Part shown: in pieces, positions 27,242-35,853 of the stretch
How positions within the stretch are numbered: position 1 is the first letter of the stretch
Layout of the letters: every line of letters starts with the position of its first letter
From: Psychrobacillus sp044762855
GTDB lineage: Bacteria > Bacillota > Bacilli > Bacillales_A > Planococcaceae
NCBI RefSeq assembly: GCF_044762855.1
Contig: NZ_JBIWFB010000007.1
Span: 1 to 64,000, forward strand
Direction of reading: 5' to 3'
Length of the DNA stretch: 64,000 nucleotides
Position numbers and translations under genes: made by a program
Notes under the pieces: generated by a model
The model's database searches: none
Seen by the model: the letters and a program-made list of their open reading frames with translations, nothing else
What the model was told of the DNA's origin: nothing

Positions 27242-29218
27242 GTGGCATCTTTTTTTAGGAAACGGCCAATTCGATATCCACTCGTGTTGTTTATGTTGCT
27301 CGGTGGGGTAGCATCTTATTTATTGTTGTCTAACAATTTATTAGTTGGATTATTATTTGCTCTATTAGTAATTGGAGTTTCTATATATGCATGGATTATC
27401 GAACAGCGTGTATATGAAGAGACAGAAAGACATATAGAAACCCTCTCTTATCGGATGAAGAAAGTAGGGGAAGAGGCATTATTAGAAATGCCTATTGGTA
27501 TTTTATTGATAAATGATCAATATGTCATTGAATGGGCAAATCCATACATGGTACAAAAGCTACCATTCGACACAATCATAGGTGAAGAGTTATTTTCTAT
27601 ATCAACCGATTTTAAACAGCTTTTAAAACAAGAAGATTTAAAAGAAATGGTTATCTCCTTTGATGAAAATAACTATAAAGTGTTGTATAAAGCAGAAGAA
27701 AAGCTATTGTACTTCTTTGACATTACAGAACAAGTTGAGATGGAATCTTTATATTATGGGGATCGTACTGTTATTGGTGTGTTATTTATTGATAACTATG
27801 ATGAAATAGCACAAGGAATGGATGACCAAACTAGAGGGCAGTTAAATAGTATTGTCACTTCATGTGTGAATGACTGGGGTGCCAACTACGGGATTTTCGT
27901 TAAAAGAATTTCATCGGATCGTTTTTTAGCCGTATTTAACGAATCAATTTTAGTGGAGTTAGAGAAAAATAAGTTCTCCATTTTAGACGATATTCGAGAA
28001 ACTACTTCTAAGTTCGGATTCTCATTAACGTTGAGTGTTGGCGTTGGAGCAGGGTCAATTTCCCTTGTAGAGCTAGGTGAATTAGCACAGTCCAGTCTAG
28101 ATTTAGTATTAGGGCGCGGTGGAGATCAAGTCGCGATCAAACATCCGAGTGGAAAGGTGAAGTTTTACGGTGGTAAGACAAATCCAGTAGAAAAGAGGAC
28201 GCGTGTTAGGGCTCGAGTTATATCACATGCCCTTCGAGATTTAATCCAAGATAGTGATCAAGTGTTTGTTATGGGGCACCGTATGCCGGATATGGATGCC
28301 ATTGGATCTGCTGTCGGAGTGAGAAAAATGGCTGAAATGAATAAAATAGAAGGCTATGTCGTAATTGATTTTAATGAGCTAGACAACAGCGTTACGCGAT
28401 TAATGGATGAAATAAAAGAAAAGCCAGAACTATATGATCGTTTTATAAGTCCTGATGATGCGATGAATAAAATGACGGATAAAACATTGCTAGTTGTAGT
28501 CGATACACATAAACCGAGTCTTGTTATTGATGAGAAGCTACTTCAAAAAGCAGAAAAAATCGTCGTTATCGATCATCATCGCAGAGGAGAAGAATTTATA
28601 TCCAACACGATGCTTGTTTATATGGAACCTTACGCATCGTCTACTTCTGAGCTTGTTACAGAATTAATCGAATATCAACCAAAGCACCAAAAAATCACAA
28701 GTTTAGAAGCTACATCTATGCTTGCCGGAATAATTGTAGATACGAAAAGCTTTACACTTCGTACAGGGGCCAGAACATTTGAAGCAGCTTCTTATCTTCG
28801 TACTAATGGGGCAGATACGGTACTTGTACAACGTTTACTGAAAGAAGATATTGATACGTATATTGAGCGTTCGAAAATCGTACAAACAGTTGAATTTTTC
28901 GGAGAAGGCATTGCCATTGCGCATGGTCCAGATAATATTTCCTATAGTCAGGTGTTACTAGCCCAAACTGCCGATATTTTATTAACGATGAACAATATTA
29001 CTGCTTCATTCGTTGTTGGACGTAAAAGTGATGCTAAAATAGGCATAAGTGCAAGATCACTTGGTGAAGTAAATGTACAGTTAATCATGGAGAGACTAAA
29101 CGGCGGAGGGCATTTAACAAATGCAGCATGCCAATTAGAAGATATCACAATTGAAGAAGCAATCACATTATTAAAAGAAGCTATAACGGAAACAATCAAA
29201 GGAGGAACTACAGAATGA
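27242..29218 (+). CDS. gdpP: Cyclic-di-AMP phosphodiesterase GdpP
   Basis: A 658-residue membrane-anchored enzyme that hydrolyses c-di-AMP to pApA. Two membrane helices (about 12-50) precede a haem-type PAS domain (about 75-160), a degenerate GGDEF domain (about 165-300) and a DHH/DHHA1 module (about 335-655). Catalytic motifs seen are GHRMPDMDAIGS, VVDTHKPS, DHHRRGEEF and GGGHLTNAACQ. Start is GTG with GGAGCTGA upstream. The stop overlaps the rplI start by 4 nt. In other Firmicutes loss raises c-di-AMP and beta-lactam tolerance. Confidence 0.96.
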   Translation: MASFFRKRPIRYPLVLFMLLGGVASYLLLSNNLLVGLLFALLVIGVSIYAWIIEQRVYEETERHIETLSYRMKKVGEEALLEMPIGILLINDQYVIEWANPYMVQKLPFDTIIGEELFSISTDFKQLLKQEDLKEMVISFDENNYKVLYKAEEKLLYFFDITEQVEMESLYYGDRTVIGVLFIDNYDEIAQGMDDQTRGQLNSIVTSCVNDWGANYGIFVKRISSDRFLAVFNESILVELEKNKFSILDDIRETTSKFGFSLTLSVGVGAGSISLVELGELAQSSLDLVLGRGGDQVAIKHPSGKVKFYGGKTNPVEKRTRVRARVISHALRDLIQDSDQVFVMGHRMPDMDAIGSAVGVRKMAEMNKIEGYVVIDFNELDNSVTRLMDEIKEKPELYDRFISPDDAMNKMTDKTLLVVVDTHKPSLVIDEKLLQKAEKIVVIDHHRRGEEFISNTMLVYMEPYASSTSELVTELIEYQPKHQKITSLEATSMLAGIIVDTKSFTLRTGARTFEAASYLRTNGADTVLVQRLLKEDIDTYIERSKIVQTVEFFGEGIAIAHGPDNISYSQVLLAQTADILLTMNNITASFVVGRKSDAKIGISARSLGEVNVQLIMERLNGGGHLTNAACQLEDITIEEAITLLKEAITETIKGGTTE

Positions 29219-29664
29219 AAGTTGTATTCTTAAAAGATGTTAAAGGTAAAGGAAAAAAAGGCGAAATAAAAAATGTAGCAGATGGCTATGCACATAACTT
29301 TTTATTGAAAAATAAACTTGCAGTGGAAGCAAATGCAGCTGCAATTAGTGCACTAGAAGGTCAAAAGAAAAAATCAGAAAAAGAAGCTGCGGAAGAACTA
29401 GCAGAAGCAAAAAAATTAAAAGAAAAATTAGAGCAACTTACGGTTGAATTGAAAGCAAAATCAGGAAGCGATGGTCGTTTATTTGGTTCTGTAACAACAA
29501 AACAAATTGCTGCCCAATTAGAAAAGTCTCATAGTATTAAACTGGATAAACGCAAAATGGAATTAGAAGATGCTATTCGTGCATTAGGATATACAAATGT
29601 TCCTGTAAAACTACATCATGAAGTAGTAGCAACATTAAAAGTACATGTTACGGAAGAAGCGTAA
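29215..29664 (+). CDS. rplI: 50S ribosomal protein L9
   Basis: A 149-residue L9. The N-terminal domain has MKVVFLKDVKGKGKKGEIKN and the family signature GYAHNFLLKNKLAVEA. A long connecting helix (about 45-78) and the C-terminal domain with GRLFGSVTTKQIA follow. RBS GGAGG lies inside the gdpP end; the ATG overlaps the gdpP stop. Confidence 0.97.
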   Translation: MKVVFLKDVKGKGKKGEIKNVADGYAHNFLLKNKLAVEANAAAISALEGQKKKSEKEAAEELAEAKKLKEKLEQLTVELKAKSGSDGRLFGSVTTKQIAAQLEKSHSIKLDKRKMELEDAIRALGYTNVPVKLHHEVVATLKVHVTEEA

Positions 29665-29676
29665 GGAGAGAGATGA

Positions 29677-31032
29677 ATGAGCGATCCATTGTTGGACCGT
29701 GTACCACCGCATAACCAAGAAGCTGAACAATCTGTCATCGGAGCAATATTTTTAGAACCACAAGCATTAATAACTGCTGCAGAAATTGTAATGCCCGAAG
29801 ATTTTTACCGGGTCGCGCATCAAAAGATATTTCAAACGATGCTACGGTTAAGTGATCAAGGGAAAGCAATAGATGTGGTTACTGTCACCGAGGAACTTTC
29901 AGCTAAAAAAGAGTTGGAAGACGTTGGGGGTATCTCGTACATTAGTGAGATTGCAAATAGCGTCCCTACCGCTGCAAATATCGGTCACTATGCAAAGATA
30001 GTAGAGGAAAAGTCTATTTTACGTCGACTTATTCGTGTGGCTACAACAATCGTAGAAGATGGATTCACTAGAGAAGACGAAGTAGAAGCTCTATTATCAG
30101 AAGCCGAAAGAAAAATGATGGAAGTTGCTAACCGGAAAAACGCTGGTGACTTTAAACATATTAAAGATGTCTTAGTAGAAACATACGACAACATCGAAAA
30201 GCTTCATTCACAAAAAGGTGAGGTTACTGGAATACCTACAGGGTTTCGTGATTTGGATCGTATTACAGCCGGTTTCCAACGAAATGACTTAATCATTGTC
30301 GCTGCACGTCCTTCGGTAGGGAAAACAGCATTTGCACTGAATGTAGCACAAAATGTAGCTACAAAAACGGATGAGAACGTTGCTATTTTTAGTTTGGAGA
30401 TGGGTGCAGAACAATTAGTAATGCGTATACTCTGTGCAGAGGGAAATATAGATGCACAAGTTCTTCGTACAGGAAGTCTTACAACGGAAGATTGGCGTAA
30501 GCTTACAATGGCTATGGGAAGCTTATCAAATGCGGGTATTTATATCGATGATACGCCAGGTATTCGAGTGAATGAAATACGTGCTAAATGCCGTCGTTTA
30601 AAACAAGAATCTGGTCTTGGAATGATTTTAATTGATTACTTACAACTTATTCAAGGAAGTGGCGGAAGTCAAGCGAACCGTCAACAAGAGGTTTCCGAAA
30701 TTTCTCGTTCTCTCAAAGGATTAGCCCGTGAGTTAAAAGTACCGGTTATTGCCCTATCACAGCTATCTCGTGGAGTGGAACAACGACAAGATAAGCGACC
30801 AATGATGTCCGATTTACGTGAATCAGGTTCGATTGAGCAAGATGCGGATATTGTAGCTTTCTTATACCGTGAAGATTACTACGACAAAGAAACAGAAAAT
30901 CAAAATATGATTGAAATTATTATTGCAAAACAACGTAACGGTCCGACTGGAACAGTTACGCTTGCTTTTGTGAAGGAATTTAACAAATTTGTTAATATAG
31001 ATTGGAGTCAACATCAAGCTCCACCAGCATAA
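29677..31032 (+). CDS. dnaB: Replicative DNA helicase DnaB (called DnaC in Bacillus)
   Basis: A 451-residue hexameric 5'-3' helicase. The N-terminal primase-interacting domain spans 1-110 (PPHNQEAEQSVIGAIFLEP), a linker follows, and the RecA-like motor has Walker A AARPSVGKTAFALN near 205-218 and Walker B MILIDYLQLIQG. The RGS/ELD-type motif QLSRGVEQR is present. RBS GGAGAGA. It is 12 nt after rplI, in the same yybS-gdpP-rplI-dnaB unit. Confidence 0.97.
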   Translation: MSDPLLDRVPPHNQEAEQSVIGAIFLEPQALITAAEIVMPEDFYRVAHQKIFQTMLRLSDQGKAIDVVTVTEELSAKKELEDVGGISYISEIANSVPTAANIGHYAKIVEEKSILRRLIRVATTIVEDGFTREDEVEALLSEAERKMMEVANRKNAGDFKHIKDVLVETYDNIEKLHSQKGEVTGIPTGFRDLDRITAGFQRNDLIIVAARPSVGKTAFALNVAQNVATKTDENVAIFSLEMGAEQLVMRILCAEGNIDAQVLRTGSLTTEDWRKLTMAMGSLSNAGIYIDDTPGIRVNEIRAKCRRLKQESGLGMILIDYLQLIQGSGGSQANRQQEVSEISRSLKGLARELKVPVIALSQLSRGVEQRQDKRPMMSDLRESGSIEQDADIVAFLYREDYYDKETENQNMIEIIIAKQRNGPTGTVTLAFVKEFNKFVNIDWSQHQAPPA

Positions 31033-31035
31033 CCC

Positions 31036-31084
31036 AAACACGAACGTATTAATGTACCTACCATTAATATGTTCGTGTTTTTTA
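31036..31084 (+). terminator. dnaB terminator
   Basis: A long inverted repeat (AAACACGAACGTATTAATG with its complement, one mismatch) and 7-nt loop run into TTTTTT. Confidence 0.9.
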
Positions 31085-31172
31085 ATGTAATTAGTTGACG
31101 TGGAATTAGTTGCTTGGTACAATTACACTGATTTTATTCAGGACATTTGAATGTCTGACGGAGGTGTCGGCA

Positions 31173-32459
31173 ATGCCATCAGTAGTAGTTGTTGGAACAC
31201 AATGGGGAGACGAAGGAAAAGGAAAAATCACGGACTTTCTCTCTGAAAACTCGGAAGTAATCGCACGGTACCAAGGTGGAAATAACGCAGGACATACAAT
31301 TATTTTTGGAGGAGAGACGTACAAGCTTCATCTCATTCCTTCCGGTATTTTTTACAAAGACAAAATCTCTGTCATAGGAAACGGTATGGTGGTCGACCCA
31401 AGAGCTTTAGTAAAAGAACTTAAGGGACTTCATGAAAGAGGTGTTCAAACGGATAATTTACGTATTTCTAACCGTGCACATGTCATTCTTCCATATCACA
31501 TTAAACAAGATGAAGTAGAAGAAGCACGTAGAGGGGCAAATAAAATCGGTACTACAGGCAAAGGGATTGGACCAGCCTATATGGACAAAGCAGCACGTAT
31601 CGGTATACGTATCGCAGATCTTCTCGATTATGAAGTATTTAAAGAAAAGTTAGAACTTAATTTAGCTGAAAAGAATAGAATGTTCGAGAAGTTTTATGAA
31701 ACAAATGGATTTACTGTTGAGGAGATTTTAGAAGAATTTTATAGCTATGGAAAACAAATAGAGAAATACGTAACAGATACTTCAAAAGTGCTAAACGACG
31801 CATTAGACGAAGGTCGTCGTGTGCTTTTTGAAGGTGCTCAAGGAGTCATGTTGGATATTGACCAAGGAACATATCCATTTGTTACTTCTTCTAATCCTGT
31901 AGCGGGTGGAGTAACAATTGGTGCAGGTGTTGGACCGACTAAAATATCTCATGTTGTAGGAGTATGTAAAGCCTACACTTCTCGTGTAGGAGATGGACCG
32001 TTTCCTACAGAGCTATTTGATGAAGTTGGTAATCAGATTCGTGAAGTTGGGAAAGAGTATGGGACAACAACTGGAAGACCACGTCGAATTGGTTGGTTCG
32101 ATACTGTAGTTATCAGACATGCGGCACGTGTAAGTGGCTTAACAGATTTAACAGTCAACTCCATTGATGTTTTAACTGGTTTAGATACTGTAAAAATATG
32201 TACTGCTTATAAATACAAAGATGAATTCATCACGGAATATCCTGCAAATCTTCGTATGCTTGCAGAATGTGAACCGGTATATGAAGAGTTACCAGGTTGG
32301 AACGAAGATATTACCAAATGCAAAACCCTTGATGAACTACCAGCGAATGCCCGTCATTACTTAGAAAGAATTGCACAACTAACGGGTGTACAAATATCGA
32401 TCTTTTCAGTAGGTCCAGATCGTACACAAACGAACATTATCTCAAGCGTTTGGAGATAG
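31173..32459 (+). CDS. purA: Adenylosuccinate synthetase
   Basis: It joins IMP and aspartate with GTP in AMP synthesis. The 428-residue protein has the P-loop GTQWGDEGKGK near residues 7-17, QGGNNAGHTI near 34-43, GTTGKGIGPAY and the C-terminal GPDRTQTNII. The frame is open 63 nt upstream. I chose the ATG with GGAGGTG upstream, which gives the family N-terminus MPSVVVVGTQWGDEG. Confidence 0.98.
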   Translation: MPSVVVVGTQWGDEGKGKITDFLSENSEVIARYQGGNNAGHTIIFGGETYKLHLIPSGIFYKDKISVIGNGMVVDPRALVKELKGLHERGVQTDNLRISNRAHVILPYHIKQDEVEEARRGANKIGTTGKGIGPAYMDKAARIGIRIADLLDYEVFKEKLELNLAEKNRMFEKFYETNGFTVEEILEEFYSYGKQIEKYVTDTSKVLNDALDEGRRVLFEGAQGVMLDIDQGTYPFVTSSNPVAGGVTIGAGVGPTKISHVVGVCKAYTSRVGDGPFPTELFDEVGNQIREVGKEYGTTTGRPRRIGWFDTVVIRHAARVSGLTDLTVNSIDVLTGLDTVKICTAYKYKDEFITEYPANLRMLAECEPVYEELPGWNEDITKCKTLDELPANARHYLERIAQLTGVQISIFSVGPDRTQTNIISSVWR

Positions 32460-32480
32460 TAAATTAAGTGCATCAGTCAT

Positions 32481-32522
32481 AAAAGCTGTCAAAAAGTGAA
32501 CACTTTTTGACAGCTTTTTGTC
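32481..32522 (+). terminator. purA terminator
   Basis: An 18-bp perfect stem (AAAAGCTGTCAAAAAGTG and its complement) with a 2-nt loop and following T residues. The remaining upstream region of the next gene (32523-32831) is AT-rich and shows no gene or riboswitch that I recognise. Confidence 0.92.
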
Positions 32523-32831
32523 GTTTCCTTCAAAAATTATGAGAAACTAGTCATTTGAATCTTCTAATATGACAAATATAACAACGAAACCAGTGATCTC
32601 TTGTAGAAAATATAATTATTTTAGCAAAAAACAAGACAAAAGAATCGAAAACACAGAAAAACTGATTATATATTTCCCTTTTTTAGTAAGCTAATAGAAT
32701 ATATTGGAACCAATACTACAGTTTCTTTACAACTGGCGCAATTAGTTCACTTCCTTATTTCAAATATGTTAAATTAAAGTAGTGTGAAAAAAGAGTAGAT
32801 TGTTTTGAAATAGTTTGGAAGGGGCTTTACC

Positions 32832-34304
32832 ATGTTTTTGAAAAGAAAGATTAAGGAACAGGAAATTCAACAAACTGTTCTGACAAACAGAAAGTCAAGT
32901 ATAGTGAAAAAAGCAACCGTAGCAATTTTGCTCATTTCCAGTTTATCCTTTAATATCGCATTTGCAAATGAAGAAGACAGTCATACGTTGAAAGAAATTT
33001 ATCATATATATTCTAATGGGCAATATGTAGGGGCACTATCTGATCAAACTGAGATGGAAAAGATGATGGATCAAAAAGTACAAGATTCGCACTCCCAGTA
33101 CAAAAATCTCTCTTTAAGTGCAGGCTCTAACTTGTCAATTGTACCAGAATCAGTTTTTACAGCTTCTACAAATGATGAAGCAACACTCAAAAAGTTAGAT
33201 GAGTTAATAGAAGTAAAGGCAAAAGCATTTGCATTATCCGTCAATGACGAGATGGCAGTCTACGTCAAAGACTTAGATGCATACCAAGAAGCTGTACATA
33301 AACTAAAGTTACATTTTGTTTCGGAAGAAGAGTTACAAGCACTGGAAGCACGAAAAGATTCTACTGAAGCTTTACCCCAATTGAAAGAAAATGAAACACG
33401 TATTAAAGATTTAATCTTAAAAGAAAAAGTATCAGGTGTCACAGTGGACATCAGTCCAGATCAGATTGTTTCACCAGATGATGCAGTAAAGCTATTATTA
33501 GAAGGAACCTTAGAACAAGAAACTTATAAAGTAGCTGCAGGGGACGTATTAGGAACAATAGCTAGTAAACATAATTTATCTTCTGCTGAACTAATGGCTA
33601 TAAATCCTGGAATAACAGAATCTACATTATTGCAAATAGACCAGGAGCTAAATGTAACTGTCTTAAAACCGCTTATTAATGTAGAAGTTCAATATGAAAA
33701 ACAAGCAGAAGAAGTTATCCAACATACGAAAAAAGTAGAAGAAACAGATGAAATGTATAAAGGCGATACAAAAGTAAAACAAGAAGGCTCAGATGGAAAG
33801 AAAATAGCTACTTATTTAGTACGTAAAGAAAATGGCGTAGAAGTAGGTCAATCCGTAATTGAAGAGACTATCCTCGTAGAACCTAAGGATCATATTGTTT
33901 TAAAAGGTACAAAAGTGATTCCTTCTCGTGGTTCTGGTCAATTTGCTTGGCCGGCTGAAGGTGGATATATTTCTAGCAAAATGGGTTATCGTTGGGGACG
34001 TCAGCATGAGGGAATAGATATTGCACGTCCTAGTGGTTATACGATAAAAGCTTCGGATAATGGTGTGGTTGAAGCAGCTGGATGGGATGGAACATACGGT
34101 AACCGGATAATTGTAAATCATCAAAACGGTTATAAAACGACATATGCTCATCTTTCTTCTATAAGTGTAAGTGTAGGGGATGTTGTACCTCAAGGTTCTA
34201 AATTAGGTATAATGGGAAGCACAGGCCGTTCAACAGGCACACATTTGCATTTCGAAGTGAAGAAAAATGGTGTAACGATTAATCCATTATCTGTGTTAAA
34301 CTAA
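32832..34304 (+). CDS. LysM/G5/M23 peptidoglycan endopeptidase
   Basis: A 490-residue exported cell-wall hydrolase. A short basic N-terminus precedes a signal/anchor helix at about 28-46. A coiled region runs to 225, followed by a LysM domain (about 233-278, YKVAAGDVLGTIASKHNLSS), a G5 domain (about 280-362) and a C-terminal M23 peptidase with the zinc motifs HEGIDIA and HLHFEV. It should cut peptide cross-links in the wall. It stands just upstream of walRK; in B. subtilis WalR controls such hydrolases, but no WalR box was identified here. RBS GGAAGGGGC. Confidence 0.93.
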   Translation: MFLKRKIKEQEIQQTVLTNRKSSIVKKATVAILLISSLSFNIAFANEEDSHTLKEIYHIYSNGQYVGALSDQTEMEKMMDQKVQDSHSQYKNLSLSAGSNLSIVPESVFTASTNDEATLKKLDELIEVKAKAFALSVNDEMAVYVKDLDAYQEAVHKLKLHFVSEEELQALEARKDSTEALPQLKENETRIKDLILKEKVSGVTVDISPDQIVSPDDAVKLLLEGTLEQETYKVAAGDVLGTIASKHNLSSAELMAINPGITESTLLQIDQELNVTVLKPLINVEVQYEKQAEEVIQHTKKVEETDEMYKGDTKVKQEGSDGKKIATYLVRKENGVEVGQSVIEETILVEPKDHIVLKGTKVIPSRGSGQFAWPAEGGYISSKMGYRWGRQHEGIDIARPSGYTIKASDNGVVEAAGWDGTYGNRIIVNHQNGYKTTYAHLSSISVSVGDVVPQGSKLGIMGSTGRSTGTHLHFEVKKNGVTINPLSVLN

Positions 34305-34348
34305 AAAAAGGGAGAGACGGTCACTAGTTTGGCTGTCTCTTTTTTATA
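34305..34348 (+). terminator. Terminator of the M23 peptidase gene
   Basis: AAAAAAGGGAGAGAC pairs with GTCTCTTTTTT across a 16-nt loop, with T6 at the end. Confidence 0.75.
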
Positions 34349-34378
34349 ATGAAATTCTTATTGGCGTATTTTCTTTTT

Positions 34379-34929
34379 TGCCGCTTAAGAAACTATAAAA
34401 TTCTATACATGTAGATAACTATTTGCATGAAATGTAAGTAAGTTAAGTCATTTTTAAAAACCGAGCGTAGTATAGGGATACTGCGTCTTAGTGACGAGCC
34501 TTCATCGCCCTGTAGCGAAAATCAATGAAATAACATTGAATTATAGGTGTTCGAAATTAACAATAAATGGCTGAATGGGACAATATAGACTGCGAACGCG
34601 ACAAACTCGTTGAGCGGGTACCGGCTAGGCGAGCTTTTGGGTATATTATTCCTATAATTGCCTAAGTCATCTTCGTCTCAATCCAAGTAAACTTGTTCTT
34701 GTAAGCAATCAGTTGCTTTCATCGGCAATTTAGTTGCTCTCATACTGATTTTAATTGCTTTCGTACTAAAATTAGTTGCCTTCAATAGCTTTTTAATTGC
34801 CCTTAGCCATTCTTTGGAATTTTGCTTGACGGTATGAGACCCTGCAAGAGCGTTAGCGCGTAGCGGCTCGTCAATGTTTGCTTGGTGACCTCCTTATTGA
34901 CCTTTCTAAGACGCATTATTCCTATTATG
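34379..34929. repeat. Composite intergenic repeat, copy B (core inverted)
   Basis: The lead TTGCCGCTTAAGAAACTATA (34379-34398) and the left terminal repeat around GTAGTATAGGGATA (34463-34490) are in the same orientation as in copies A and C. The right terminal repeat is CTAAGACGCATTATTCCTAT (34906-34925). The core between them is inverted: CCAAGTAAACTTG, then four 21-nt units of the complement TTAGTTGCTTTC (about 34711-34790), TTAATTGCCCTTAGCCATTCTTTGG and GAGACCCTGCAAGAGCGTTAGC. A remnant of the GCGAAAATC module follows the left repeat (34495-34530). The rest up to walR (34930-35144) contains no gene. Confidence 0.8.
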
Positions 34930-35144
34930 TGCACCCACACTAGAACTTTTAACTTCATTTCGCTTTTTGTTGGATAAAGTCATGATTTCCTGGGAAATAA
35001 TTCGACAAATGTCGACTATATACCTATCATTACCAGCTAATTCCTTTAAGGGTGCGAAGAGTGTAAAAGCATGATAGAGTAAATACATTAAGAAAAAAGT
35101 AATTTCTACAAAATATAGAGAAAAGAATGAAAGGGGTACTATAT

Positions 35145-35849
35145 ATGAGTAAAAAAATATTAGTAGTAGACGATGAAAAGCCGATTGCAGATATACTGCA
35201 ATTTAATCTAAAAAAAGAAGGTTATCAAGTGTTTTGTGCCTATGATGGCGATGAAGCATTGAAAAAGGTAGAAGAGGTACAACCGGATTTAATGCTATTA
35301 GATATTATGCTGCCAAATAGAGACGGTATGGAAGTTTGTCGAGAAGTAAGAAAAAAATATGATTTCCCTATCATCATGTTAACTGCAAAAGACTCAGAAA
35401 TCGATAAAGTGCTTGGTTTGGAGTTAGGGGCAGATGACTATGTAACTAAACCATTTAGCACAAGAGAGTTAATAGCAAGAGTAAAGGCAAATATGCGAAG
35501 ACATCAAACGACACATGGCGAAGTAGAAGCTACGACAAATGATATAGTGATAGGACCATTAACGATACAACCAGATGCATATTTAGCGTTAAAACGAGAT
35601 GTCACCATTGAGCTGACACATCGTGAATTTGAGTTATTACATTATTTAGCTAAACATATTGGACAAGTGATGACCCGTGAACATTTATTACAAACAGTAT
35701 GGGGATATGATTATTTTGGAGATGTTCGAACAGTAGACGTAACGATTCGTCGTCTGCGTGAGAAGATTGAGGATAATCCTAGTCATCCTACATGGATTGT
35801 AACTAGAAGAGGCGTCGGTTACTATTTACGAAATCCTGAACAGGAGTAA
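35145..35849 (+). CDS. walR: Response regulator WalR (YycF)
   Basis: An OmpR/PhoB-type regulator of 234 residues, essential in low-GC Gram-positives, controlling wall hydrolases. The receiver has acidic pocket D9-D10, phospho-acceptor in LMLLDIMLPN (about D53) and KPF near 102. The winged helix carries the conserved LTHREFELLHYLAKHIGQVMTREHLL and DVRTVDVTIRRLREKIE. The frame is open 18 nt upstream. I chose the ATG at 35145, with GAAAGGGG upstream. walK follows 4 nt later. Confidence 0.98.
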   Translation: MSKKILVVDDEKPIADILQFNLKKEGYQVFCAYDGDEALKKVEEVQPDLMLLDIMLPNRDGMEVCREVRKKYDFPIIMLTAKDSEIDKVLGLELGADDYVTKPFSTRELIARVKANMRRHQTTHGEVEATTNDIVIGPLTIQPDAYLALKRDVTIELTHREFELLHYLAKHIGQVMTREHLLQTVWGYDYFGDVRTVDVTIRRLREKIEDNPSHPTWIVTRRGVGYYLRNPEQE

Positions 35850-35853
35850 GCAA

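Noticed and set aside
32523..32831. Possible c-di-AMP riboswitch before the LysM/M23 gene
   Set aside because: Such genes often carry one in Bacillus, but none of the conserved ydaO-type sequence blocks is visible here.
34906..35088. A 60-codon minus-strand frame before walR
   Set aside because: It overlaps the right terminal repeat of copy B, has no convincing RBS and no recognisable family.
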